Source: Planctomycetota bacterium
GTDB taxonomy: Bacteria > Planctomycetota > OFTM77
NCBI GenBank assembly: GCA_029260795.1
Contig: JAJDCO010000083.1
Location: forward strand, 27,573-91,572
Length of the DNA: 64,000 bases
Direction of reading: 5' to 3'
The notes under the pieces were generated by a model. That model saw only the letters and a program-made list of their open reading frames with translations, made no database searches and was not told where the DNA came from. Positions 18,801 through 26,371 of this stretch are shown here, piece after piece (position 1 is the first letter of the stretch; each line of letters starts with the position of its first letter). A program made the translations under genes and the position numbers.

Positions 18801-19305
18801 CGATCCGTTCTTGATCGATCGTTACGAGGTGAGCAATGAACGCTTCGCGGCCCAGCGCGCACAGCATCGAGCCACACCACCGGACCGGCCCGTGGTCCGT
18901 CTGTCCTGGCTCGACGCCCGGGACTTCGCGGAGAAGGTTGGCAAGCGCCTTCCTCAGAAGTCCGAGTGGGAGGTGGCTGGCTACCGGAGCTCGGACCGCG
19001 AACGCCGGCTCCGCTATCCCTGGGGAGACGTCTTCGACGCGGGTGGCATCACGCGTCGACGGGACCTCCCGGCAGTGGACGCGAATCCGAAGGATGTTTC
19101 GAGCTGGGGTGTCATCGGGATGGCGGGGTCCGTTCGTGAGTGGCTCGAGGATGGCGAGGGCGACTTTCACCAGGTCATCGGCGGACACTATCAGCTGGGA
19201 GCCTTTGACAAGGATCCCTACCAAGGCGCACTATCTGTGCTGGAGCGCTCGGGTGGACCCGAGATCGGCTTCCGTTGCCTGGTTCGGCTCGAGCCGGCTC
19301 AGTAG
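15895..19305 (+). CDS. Zinc-ribbon Ser/Thr kinase fused to a formylglycine-enzyme-like domain
   Basis: A 1136-residue signalling protein. Residues 21-38 form a zinc ribbon (Cys21, 24, 35, 38). The protein kinase domain spans about 62-335, with the glycine loop GRGGFGSV (71-78), Lys90, HRDLKPVN (Asp188) and DFG (209-211), so it should be active. A transmembrane helix (WWPLALLILVSVSIALYYF) lies near 371-391. The outer half has several beta-rich repeats (about 400-940). It ends in a formylglycine-generating/SUMF1-like domain (about 960-1136; KRLPQKSEWEVAGYR, RYPWGDVF, IGMAGSVREWLED, GFRCLV). The start is GTG with AGGGA upstream. It heads an operon with a lipoprotein and a TssB-TssC homologue. 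Kinases of this general sort control type VI secretion (PpkA) in other bacteria; the same role here is inference. Confidence 0.85.
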   Translation: MSANDADSNPSSPSGDGVLVCQQCQTSLDAGQAYCPSCGTPSGAIGWTPGGLDLAVGDRVNGRFELVELLGRGGFGSVFKVVDLNHQVVKALKIPHANLAQDPEFRQRFDREIRILLRLNHQNIVPIRDTGITPTGLPFYTMDFCGGRTLRHVIRTDGPIAVPRFLKIAGDILAALHSAHVQGVLHRDLKPVNIILIEEGGRERARVLDFGIGKILDRDDPDQTFVTQRSGLMGTPAYMPPEQIEGETLDARSDVYSAGATFYETLAGRPLFVGRSMIKILDQARNDRPTPLSEVRPGEIPEWLDAAVLRSLEKSASDRFSTADDFRRALEEARPDLPTQPLFDPTQLPPQDDTVVAYFGDEVEDPTLATVSRTPRTRRWWPLALLILVSVSIALYYFLIYLPGSTPPRITPPITLALESNDLPSVVESRDPIVASVTGPPGQRLAGSVTWQPRGDAERELEWPDILLSERKTAITLAGLLGDVPEPEGVCRFRLGEGATVLQGQVTIDVEAPRLRVDGRLVDGNATTEWPSTTRAFELEIEDAALTGVSVQEDEQSVRELEVAEGVFQRSLQRGGPSDDEAIVVSESARSVTIWARDALGRESRYTFVEPAAPPRDPIVVTRSSVASEDLPVFIADADHVLARVSGDAERDLMAVRWLGPDETTHEQALAVTAGESLSLATLVGEAPASGKYRIELSHDRLAAQDPFWIVLDTAGPRAWIGERELTEARASFTCGQEVRLRFTDDDEIASVQIDGEERLATDGELRLAPPGSAPFEIELRLVDRAGNKSRFAMEVQPDLAPPTAGWTDGPGTLVRIGGAWFWQGEIELSDQSGIDLESLVLEPAEASREEISDTGKARYRIRVPWPSAGQLLNVSLSVADVHGARMADPSRRSWEVVFTDERAGYCEFRAEPGTSGRRGFFVEQASGTTAWWLPKGLTRVAEEERPVFRSARDAVDMVFVPGLRDGSVDPFLIDRYEVSNERFAAQRAQHRATPPDRPVVRLSWLDARDFAEKVGKRLPQKSEWEVAGYRSSDRERRLRYPWGDVFDAGGITRRRDLPAVDANPKDVSSWGVIGMAGSVREWLEDGEGDFHQVIGGHYQLGAFDKDPYQGALSVLERSGGPEIGFRCLVRLEPAQ

Positions 19306-19360
19306 TCAGCCGCGTCGATCGCAGTCGTGACGCTCCGTGTCCCTGACCAGGAGTGCAACT

Positions 19361-20338
19361 TTGAGCTTCCCCCGTCGAGTCGGATGGCTGATCGCCTTGA
19401 TCGGATTGATCGGCTGCGCGAGCACGGACAGCTTCGACGCCGTCCGCGAGGCCCCACGGATTCCGTACCGTATCGCCGTCGAGCCGTTTGAGATCCCCGA
19501 GGGGCACACCGGCGAGTGGTCGGCGAACGCGATGCAAGTGCGGCTCGTCGAGCGGCTGCGCGAGCTCGACTGCGCCAGCGAGGTCGTCGCCGTGATGCCC
19601 GGTGAAGACATCGGCGACGCGGATCTTCTCGTCGTACCGCGCGTGACCGAGCCGTTTCGTTACGAGTACTCGGAGGCGACGGGCGGAGCCGTGCTGTCGA
19701 GCGTCCTCTGGATCGGCACCTGGGTGGGTGGCCTCTTCATCAGCGACTCCAGCTACGAGAGTGCGCTCTCCGTCGACTTCGAAATCAAGATGCTGCGCGA
19801 CAGTGCCAAGCTGGAGCCGGTTCATATTCGGCAAGCCGATCCGGTCGCCGTCGACTTTCTCGAGCGCAATGACTTCTTGTCCTGGCCGATGGTGCAGTCG
19901 TGGATCATCCCGCCATTCTTGACCTCGGATGACGAAGAGGTGCTGGGGAGTAGCTTGCTCGGTGCCAAGCTCGACCAGGTCGGTGACGAGCTCGCCCGCG
20001 ACCTCAAGTTCAAGCTCGAGGATCGCGAGCTGGCGCGCTGCGCCTCGATTCGATTCGAGCCTCCGTCCCGGAACGAGAATGGGAGCCGCGTGCTCGAGTT
20101 CTCGGTGCTCGCGGGGAGTCGGATCGATGGAGTCGACATCCAGTTCGACAAGGGGCACTTGGACCGAGTCTACCCTCGTGGAGCGTCCGAGGTCGCTGAG
20201 GTGGAGGAGAGCGATGGGGGGCTTCGTCTGCGCGTCACCGCCGTCATTCCCGAGGACTCGACTCGCACCGTCCGCGTTCACGCCAAGTCCGAGACCAAAG
20301 TGACCACGCGAACCTACGTGCTCGGCCCCGCCCGCTGA
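19361..20338 (+). CDS. Lipoprotein of the kinase/sheath operon
   Basis: Predicted lipoprotein of 325 residues with a signal peptide ending LIGLIGC (Cys19), so it is likely lipidated. A GTG at 19337 is possible, but the TTG at 19361 has AGGAG eight bases ahead and puts the signal peptide at the N-terminus, so TTG was chosen. The body includes a hydrophobic segment (about 105-125, VLSSVLWIGTWVGGLFI) and a beta-rich C-terminal third. No family is recognised. By position between a kinase (55 bases upstream) and a sheath-like gene (34 bases downstream) it could be the outer-membrane partner, as TssJ is in type VI systems. It is much longer than TssJ and no sequence match is visible. Confidence 0.65.
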   Translation: MSFPRRVGWLIALIGLIGCASTDSFDAVREAPRIPYRIAVEPFEIPEGHTGEWSANAMQVRLVERLRELDCASEVVAVMPGEDIGDADLLVVPRVTEPFRYEYSEATGGAVLSSVLWIGTWVGGLFISDSSYESALSVDFEIKMLRDSAKLEPVHIRQADPVAVDFLERNDFLSWPMVQSWIIPPFLTSDDEEVLGSSLLGAKLDQVGDELARDLKFKLEDRELARCASIRFEPPSRNENGSRVLEFSVLAGSRIDGVDIQFDKGHLDRVYPRGASEVAEVEESDGGLRLRVTAVIPEDSTRTVRVHAKSETKVTTRTYVLGPAR

Positions 20339-20372
20339 GCCTCTCGCTGAATCTATCCAACTGGAGGCGACG

Positions 20373-21716
20373 ATGTCGTCGAGCTTTGTCGTCGCCTTTC
20401 TTGCCGACTTCGCACCCGAGAGTGACGAGCGACCGCGATCGGTCTCCTTCGATCGCGATGACCTCGAGACCAGAATGGCTGGTTGGGCCCCGACCCGAGC
20501 CTGCTCGGAGCTCGGGGGCTCGTCGCTGAAGTTTCGAAGCCACGACGACTTCACTCCCGACAGAATCATCTCCCAGCTGCCCCGGCTGAGCGTTTGGCTC
20601 GAGGCTGCCGAGGCGGCCGGCTCGTTGGAGCAGGTGCAAGCGCTGCTTCGTGAGGCAGGAGAATCCACTTCGCTCGGAGAAGCGGAAACGTCGAGCCCAC
20701 CGGATTCCCCTCGCCCCTCCGCACCACGAGCGGTCTCTGAGGCCGACGTTCTCGAAGCGATCTTGGAGGGCGGCGAGAGCACCGACGAGATTCGACTCAC
20801 CCCCGAGAGCCGTGATCCCGAGCTGGGTCGTGCCATCGATGCGATCGTCGGATCCGTCGGCGAGCGGCCCCTGCCTGCCGACGCCAAGGCACGGCGTCGA
20901 CACCTCCAGGATGAGCTCGCGACTCGGCTGAGACATCTTCTCCACGATGCCGGCTTCGCGAGGCTCGAGGCTGCTTGGTCCGGCCTTCGAGACGTCGCGC
21001 GGGACGTGCCGACCTCGATCGGTGTGCGGCTGGTCGCCGTCGACTGCGACCTGGAGAGCACCTCGGCACGGCTCGAGGATGCGGCCGACTCCTCGGACTT
21101 GTCGGCTCATCTGAGTGGCCTGGCCGCGCATCCCGGCTCCGATCCCGTTCGCCTGGTTCTCATCGACCGGTCCTTTGAGGACTCGCCGGAGGACTGGCTC
21201 CTCCTCGAGCATCTCGGCCGAGTCGCAAAGAAGCTCGGCGCCACCGCAATCGCGGGCGCCGGGGCGAGCCTCATCGCGGCTGCGGAACGACCCGACTGGG
21301 ACGCCCGTCGTCGCCACCCGGGCCTCGAGTCCATCGCTCTCGCTTGGCCGCGCATTCTGGTGCGTGCGCCGTATGGGCCGAGCACCGAGCCGGTGGAGTG
21401 CTTCCCGTTCGAAGAGATCCAGGACGGATCGGTGTACTCGTGGGGCAACGCCGTCTACGTCGTGGCGCGGATGCTCCTGCGCGGCCACGCCGAGCTACAA
21501 GAGAATCCTGAAGCGCATCCGGAGGCCGTCCTGACGGGACTGCCGATCCACGTGACGCCCGAGCGAGTCGTGGGTCCGATGGAAGAGCTGGTGACGGTCG
21601 ATCGTCTGGCGGCTCTGGCGAAATCGGGCTTCCTGCCCATCGCGGGCTTCGTGAACGATGATCGCATCGCCCTCGGAGCGCTCCGAACTCTGGCCGGTGC
21701 ACCGCTGTTCGGCTGA
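20373..21716 (+). CDS. Single-chain TssB-TssC (type VI contractile sheath) homologue
   Basis: A 447-residue protein that reads as both sheath subunits of a type VI secretion system in one chain. The TssB-like part (1-80) has FVVAFLADF and LKFRSHDDFTPDRI followed by an amphipathic helix. A Pro/Ser/Glu linker spans about 95-150. The TssC-like part (about 150-447) has LRHLLHDAGFARLEAAWSGL (187-206), WPRILVRAPYG (325-335), CFPFEEI (343-349), WGNAVYVVA (357-365) and the C-terminal VTVDRLAALAKSGFLPI (407-423), all in the order of the TssC family. Normal TssB and TssC are separate and total about 650 residues, so this is shortened. A GGAGG ribosome site precedes the ATG. Of the other core type VI genes, none is in the window. 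Function as a contractile sheath is inferred, not shown. Confidence 0.8.
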   Translation: MSSSFVVAFLADFAPESDERPRSVSFDRDDLETRMAGWAPTRACSELGGSSLKFRSHDDFTPDRIISQLPRLSVWLEAAEAAGSLEQVQALLREAGESTSLGEAETSSPPDSPRPSAPRAVSEADVLEAILEGGESTDEIRLTPESRDPELGRAIDAIVGSVGERPLPADAKARRRHLQDELATRLRHLLHDAGFARLEAAWSGLRDVARDVPTSIGVRLVAVDCDLESTSARLEDAADSSDLSAHLSGLAAHPGSDPVRLVLIDRSFEDSPEDWLLLEHLGRVAKKLGATAIAGAGASLIAAAERPDWDARRRHPGLESIALAWPRILVRAPYGPSTEPVECFPFEEIQDGSVYSWGNAVYVVARMLLRGHAELQENPEAHPEAVLTGLPIHVTPERVVGPMEELVTVDRLAALAKSGFLPIAGFVNDDRIALGALRTLAGAPLFG

Positions 21717-21730
21717 CGTCGTATCTTCGA

Positions 21731-22972
21731 TCAGGTGGGCTCGATGGCACTCGCGCGCTGCAGGGTGCTGATGAGCTCGTCGGCCAGGAGATCGGGCTCG
21801 AGGTCTTCGAAGACGCGTTCGAATCTGGACCAGAGCTGAGAGCGCTGCTGCGGATCGAGCTTCCCGTCATTCGCCAGAGTCAGATCGCGTCGGAGTGTCT
21901 CCGGGTCGAGACGGGACAGCAGCCGAGCCGACCAGTCGCGTGCGGCGGCCGTCTGCCGCTCCGGGGAAGCGGCCAGGCGGTTCTGCAAGCTCTCAAGTCG
22001 CTGATGGAGCGCTTGCCAGTCCTCGGCGTCTCCCTTCTCCACCGCGGTCAGGAGGCACCGCGAGAGATCACTCGACTCGTCGCTCGTTCCGACGCCGAGG
22101 GCGAAGTCGTGAAGTCGCCGCACGAGCAGCAGGAGATCGCGCTCGAGACGAGGCCGAGACGCCGATCGGCTCTTCCCGCTCGAGAGGAGCTCAGCCAGCT
22201 GATTGCGCAGGTTGGATTCTTCGGGCGCGGAAACGGGAGTGAAGCTCTTGGGCGGGGGGGTGACGGAGTGCGAGAACGCGGTCTCTGCCTCGAGGGCGTC
22301 ATCGAGTCCGGGATCCGTGTCGTCATCGGAGAGAAGGAAGCGAGTCTGAGGCTCGGCCGCCGAGTCTTCAGGGCTCCCCAACAACCGAGCGAGCTTGACC
22401 TCGGTCTCTTGGCGAATGCGCTCAGCCGCGTCGAGGCGTGCTTCGAGCTCCCGGACTCTCTCGAAGAGGAATCGGTTCTCGGCCCGCAGGCGCTCGGTCG
22501 GTAGGGGCGTTTCGGCATCGTTCTCTTCGGGGTGACGCGCCCGATCGAGCTTCTGACGCAGGTCTAGAATCTCGGCTTCGAGTCGAGCGGTCCGCTCGCG
22601 ATCCCACTCCTTGGCGTCGATGCCGCCGGCCGGCGCAAAGACCGTCGAGTCCTCGAGGACCTCGTCGTCGGGGGTCGGGTAGATGTCGCTCTTGTCGAGC
22701 CGGAGGAAGTAGCGGTCGGCGCCCCCGACGCAGATGCGCTCGTCGGGCTCGAGAACGGCGAGGCGAACGCGGCGGCCCCGAAGCCAAAGCCCGTTGGTGC
22801 TGCCGAGGTCTTCGACCACCAGGCGCCAGACGACGCGAGCGTGCCGGCGTGAGATCCGCGAGTCGTCGATCATCAGATCGCAGCCATCTTCGCGTCCGAT
22901 GGTGAACTCGGTGAGGTCCATCTCGAGCCGGCGCTCTTCCGGGAAGGGGCCGGAGAAAAGGAGCTGAGTCAT
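21731..22972 (-). CDS. FHA-domain protein with coiled coil, TagH/Fha-like
   Basis: A cytoplasmic phosphothreonine reader of 413 residues. The FHA domain occupies about 1-95, with the signature FTIGREDGCDLMIDDSRISR, then RRHARV and DLGSTNGLWLRG. A long charged helical region (about 120-210, probable coiled coil) and a disordered stretch follow. A helical C-terminus (about 255-413) ends RSQLWSRFERVFEDLEPDLL, which recalls the tail of type VI-associated FHA proteins (TagH). It converges on the TssB-TssC gene with only 14 bases between stops and has its own promoter. Kinase plus FHA plus sheath matches the PpkA/Fha control pair of type VI systems; the link is inferred from position and domains. 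Confidence 0.8.
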   Translation of the reverse strand: MTQLLFSGPFPEERRLEMDLTEFTIGREDGCDLMIDDSRISRRHARVVWRLVVEDLGSTNGLWLRGRRVRLAVLEPDERICVGGADRYFLRLDKSDIYPTPDDEVLEDSTVFAPAGGIDAKEWDRERTARLEAEILDLRQKLDRARHPEENDAETPLPTERLRAENRFLFERVRELEARLDAAERIRQETEVKLARLLGSPEDSAAEPQTRFLLSDDDTDPGLDDALEAETAFSHSVTPPPKSFTPVSAPEESNLRNQLAELLSSGKSRSASRPRLERDLLLLVRRLHDFALGVGTSDESSDLSRCLLTAVEKGDAEDWQALHQRLESLQNRLAASPERQTAAARDWSARLLSRLDPETLRRDLTLANDGKLDPQQRSQLWSRFERVFEDLEPDLLADELISTLQRASAIEPT

Positions 22973-23415
22973 CGCGTGTGGGCTCGTCTGGAAAGGTTGG
23001 CCGGGCCGCGCCAGGTGCGCAGAGCCGAAGGAGCCGAGGTCGGTCGACGCACGGATCGACCGGCGTCGCTCGGTCTGGATGGTCGGCCATCATAGGCGAA
23101 GGCCGGGATCCGTGGCAAACGGCAGTCGGATCATCCCGGGCCGAACCGGGGCGGATCTCAGGACAACGATGTCTCAACCGCTCAACCGCCAGACTTCCCA
23201 TCCAGAACGACAATCACGGTGCGCAGCTCCGAAGTGGCAAGGGAATGAGGTCCGGCCCTGCAGCCCGCGACCGAGCGTCGAATGGCACTTCCATCGATCC
23301 TGGCGAGACCGTTGACCGGGGACGAAGGCCGCCTTCCGAGTTGGGATTCGGTGAGCGGAGCCGATGTTCGAGCTCACGGGGGAGCGGGATCGCTGCTTGG
23401 ACGGTGCCTTGGTCT
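22973..23415. other. 443-base intergenic region between uvrC end and the FHA gene
   Basis: No gene is supported. It holds the leftward promoter at 23089-23118 for the FHA gene. No clear terminator for uvrC was found. Confidence 0.55.
23089..23118 (-). promoter_or_regulatory. Promoter for the FHA gene
   Basis: Read leftward, TTGCCA (23118-23113) and TATGAT (23094-23089) are separated by 18 bases. Each is five of six to consensus, about 115 bases upstream of the ATG at 22972. Confidence 0.55.
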
Positions 23416-25230
23416 CTAGGCCGAGCTCTCGTCGTTCGTCAGTGCTTCGAGAATCGCGCGGGCGAGCGCGGTGGTAATTCCGGGCACGCTCGTGAGCTCC
23501 TCGATCTCGCGTTGCCGAATCCCGTCGACGCTGCCGAACTGGTCGAGCAGCGCTCGCCGGCGCGCGGGGCCGATGCCGGGCACCTGATCGAGGGCCGAGG
23601 CCGTCAAGGCCTTCGAGCGGAGCTGGCGGTGGTAGGTGATCGCGAAGCGGTGGGCCTCGTCGCGCAGCCTCTGGAGCAGATGGAGCTCGGCTGCGCCTTC
23701 GGGAAAACGCTCGGGCGTCGAGCGACTGGGCGTGAAGAACCGCTCCTCGGTGTCGCGTCGGGCGCGCGCCTTGGCGATCGAGCGGAGGTCGACGTCGTCG
23801 ATCCCCAGGTCGGCGAAGACCTCGGCGGCCGCGTTCACGTGCCCCAAGCCGCCGTCGATCAGCATCAGGTCGGGCCGCACCTCGTCGTCGGCCAAGCGTC
23901 GACGCAGCACCTCCTGAATCGAGCCGTAGTCGTCGATGCCTTCGATGGATCGGATCTTGTACTTGCGATAGCTCTTCTTGTCGGGCTGCCCGTGTCGGAA
24001 CACGACGCGCGAGCCCACGCTGAGCTGCCCTTGAAGATTCGAGATGTCGTAGCACTCGATCACCTCGGGGAATCTCTGGAGCTGCAATCGCTGCTGGATC
24101 GCGATCAGGAGATTGGTCTTTCGCTCCCCGTCCTTCATGCGAAAGCGGAACGACTCTTGGGCATTGACGTGGGCCATCTCGACCAGCCGCCGCTTCTCGC
24201 CGCGTTGAGGAACGGCCACGCTCAGCGCGGCGCCGCGCTCGTCGCGCAGGATCTCCTCGAGGAGCGGGCGATCGTCGAGCTCGCTGGGAAGCAGGATCTC
24301 GTCCGGCAGGTAGGCCCCGGAGGTGTAGTACCGCATCAGGAACTGGGTGAGGAGCTCCTCGTCGGGGAGGCCGCTCTCGAACGAGTAGCCCTGTGAGTTC
24401 ACGAGCTTGCCGTCTCGGACGAACAGCAGCTTGATCTCGAGGAATCCGGCTTCCCGGTGCCACCCGACGACATCTCTGTCGACTCGTCGGTGCGACTCGA
24501 CGTCTTGACGCTCTCGGGTCTTGCGCAGCGCACCGAGCTGATCGCGGAGGCGAGCGGCCCGCTCGAAATTCAGCTTGCCTGCTTCGGCCTTCATCTCGGC
24601 TTCGAGACGAGCGATCACCTCCTCGCGTTCGCCTTTGATGACCTTGACGGCCGTGTCGATCATCTCCGAGTACTCGGCCTCCGAGACGTAGTCGACGCAG
24701 GGCGCGCAGCAGCGTCCGATCTCGTACTTGAGGCAGGGTCGCGAGCGATTGTTAAAGATGCTGTCCTTGCAGTCGCGCAACGGCACGATGCCCTGGATGA
24801 AGCGCAGCGTGTGTCGGAGCCCACCGGCGGAATGGAAGGGGCCGAGGTAGGTGGCGTCGTCCTTGCGCACGCGTCGTACGAGCTCGATACGTGGGAAAGC
24901 CTTCTTCCGGTCGATGCGGACGTTGAGGAACTGCTTATCGTCGCGGAGCTGGATGTTGTAGCGCGGCTTGTGCTTCTTGATCAGCGTGTTCTCGAGGAGC
25001 ATCGCCTCCTTCTCGTTGTGAGTCACGATGCAGCGGACGTCTCGCAGCACGCGGCGCATGAACTGGATGAAGAGGCGATTGTCTCCCGAGCGCGTGAAGT
25101 AGTTGCGCACTCGCTGACGCAGCTCCTTGGCCTTGCCGACGTAGAGGATCTCGTCCCCGTCCCCGATCATCAGGTACACGCCTGGACTCTTGGGAAGGCG
25201 AGCGATCTTGTCTTGCAGCTCGGTGCTCAT
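23416..25230 (-). CDS. uvrC: Excinuclease ABC subunit C
   Basis: Dual-incision nuclease of nucleotide excision repair. The protein is 604 residues. The N-terminal GIY-YIG nuclease (SPGVYLMIGDGDEILYVGKA, residues 15-34) makes the 3-prime cut. A Cys cluster (CLKYEIGRCCAPC) lies near 165-177, and the UVR domain that binds UvrB is around 200-235. The RNase H-like domain for the 5-prime cut follows (IECYDISNLQG; LMLIDGGLGH), then tandem helix-hairpin-helix motifs at the C-terminus (PGIGPARRRALL; VPGITTALARAIL). All catalytic regions look complete. It follows xerD with a 30-base gap on the same strand. Confidence 0.96.
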   Translation of the reverse strand: MSTELQDKIARLPKSPGVYLMIGDGDEILYVGKAKELRQRVRNYFTRSGDNRLFIQFMRRVLRDVRCIVTHNEKEAMLLENTLIKKHKPRYNIQLRDDKQFLNVRIDRKKAFPRIELVRRVRKDDATYLGPFHSAGGLRHTLRFIQGIVPLRDCKDSIFNNRSRPCLKYEIGRCCAPCVDYVSEAEYSEMIDTAVKVIKGEREEVIARLEAEMKAEAGKLNFERAARLRDQLGALRKTRERQDVESHRRVDRDVVGWHREAGFLEIKLLFVRDGKLVNSQGYSFESGLPDEELLTQFLMRYYTSGAYLPDEILLPSELDDRPLLEEILRDERGAALSVAVPQRGEKRRLVEMAHVNAQESFRFRMKDGERKTNLLIAIQQRLQLQRFPEVIECYDISNLQGQLSVGSRVVFRHGQPDKKSYRKYKIRSIEGIDDYGSIQEVLRRRLADDEVRPDLMLIDGGLGHVNAAAEVFADLGIDDVDLRSIAKARARRDTEERFFTPSRSTPERFPEGAAELHLLQRLRDEAHRFAITYHRQLRSKALTASALDQVPGIGPARRRALLDQFGSVDGIRQREIEELTSVPGITTALARAILEALTNDESSA

Positions 25231-25260
25231 GGTCTCGGGGTCGGCGGGAGCCTCGAGGGC

Positions 25261-26148
25261 TCAACCGCGCGGATGATGCTCCTCATGGATGCGCTTCAGC
25301 CGGGCTCGATCGACGTGGGTATAGATCTGGGTCGTCGCGATGTCAGCGTGCCCGAGCATCTCCTGGACAGCGCGGAGGTCTGCCCCTCCCTCGAGGAGGT
25401 GCGTCGCGAAGGCGTGACGCAGGGTGTGCGGTGAGATCTTGCTCGAGAGGCCGGCGCGCATGGCATAGCGCTTGACGATCCGCCAGATCCCGGTGCGATC
25501 GAGCGGACGACCCGTTCGCGAGACGAACAGCGCCCGCTCGGGCTCCACGCCCACCAGGCGCGGCCGCGTGTCCTCGAGATAGCGGTCGATCACGCCCAGC
25601 GTCAGCCCAGCGATCGGGACCAGCCGCTCCTTGCGCCCCTTGCCGTAGCAGCGGACGGTCGACGATCGGAAATCGACGTGCGCCACGTCCATGCGGACGA
25701 TCTCCGAGACCCGAGCCCCCGTCGCGTAGAAAAGCTCGAGCAACGCTCGGTCACGGAGACCGAGCAGCGTCGTCGGGTCGGGAGTCCGGAGCAGGAGCTC
25801 GACTTGACGGCTCGAAGGCACGTCGGGAATCCGCTTCCAGCCACGAGCCGTCTCGAGTGCCAGAGAGTAATCGGCAGGAATGAGGCGCTCCAAGTGCAGA
25901 AATCGGACGAAGAGACGCAGAGTCACGAGCCGCCGGGCCAGGGTGGCGGCCGCGTAGCCGGCCCGATGCTGCTCCGCCAGAAAGGCCAGAATCGGCTCGG
26001 CCCGAGTCGGCAAGGCCTCGCCCGCACCCGTTCGGATCTGGTAGCGACGGAAGTGCTCCAGATCCGTCTGGTAGGCGTCCAGCGTATGGGGAGACAGCCC
26101 GAGCTCGGCTCGGAGAGTATCGAGGAAGCTCTGGAGGGCCGCACGCAT
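25261..26148 (-). CDS. xerD: Tyrosine recombinase XerC/XerD
   Basis: Site-specific recombinase of 295 residues that probably resolves chromosome dimers at dif. The N-terminal SAM-like core-binding domain spans about 3-88. The catalytic domain carries the full set: Arg146 (TGARVSEI), Lys170, His241 and Arg244 (HTLRHAFATHLL), His267 (LGHADIATTQ) and the nucleophile Tyr276 (IYTHV). Length and motif spacing fit housekeeping Xer proteins rather than phage integrases, and no phage genes are nearby. XerC and XerD cannot be told apart securely by eye. A GGAGG lies 13 bases before the ATG. uvrC follows in the same operon. Confidence 0.9.
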   Translation of the reverse strand: MRAALQSFLDTLRAELGLSPHTLDAYQTDLEHFRRYQIRTGAGEALPTRAEPILAFLAEQHRAGYAAATLARRLVTLRLFVRFLHLERLIPADYSLALETARGWKRIPDVPSSRQVELLLRTPDPTTLLGLRDRALLELFYATGARVSEIVRMDVAHVDFRSSTVRCYGKGRKERLVPIAGLTLGVIDRYLEDTRPRLVGVEPERALFVSRTGRPLDRTGIWRIVKRYAMRAGLSSKISPHTLRHAFATHLLEGGADLRAVQEMLGHADIATTQIYTHVDRARLKRIHEEHHPRG

Positions 26149-26239
26149 CGGTGACAGACGTCCTCCACTTAAAAGGAGCGGGGAGCGATCGGGCTCCCCA
26201 CGGCCGGCTCCGGAGCAGGAGAGGATTCCGCCGCCGCCC

Positions 26240-26269
26240 TTGACGCTCGCTCCGACCGGACGATATGGT
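26240..26269 (+). promoter_or_regulatory. Promoter for the dksA-like/lspA/pyrD operon
   Basis: TTGACG (26240-26245) and TATGGT (26264-26269) are separated by 18 bases, about 100 bases upstream of the ATG at 26372, in the gap divergent from xerD. Confidence 0.5.
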
Positions 26270-26371
26270 ACCGGGCTCGTACGGTTCGGTCACCTGCTTT
26301 GCCCAGGATCGGAGTGCAACCGCCTTTGTCGCCGTCCGGCGACGAAGGAGCGGCAGGGAGAAGAGAGTTCG

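Noticed and set aside
25261..26148. Xer gene as part of an integrated phage or mobile element
   Set aside because: Housekeeping Xer motifs, core neighbours, no att-like repeats or phage genes.
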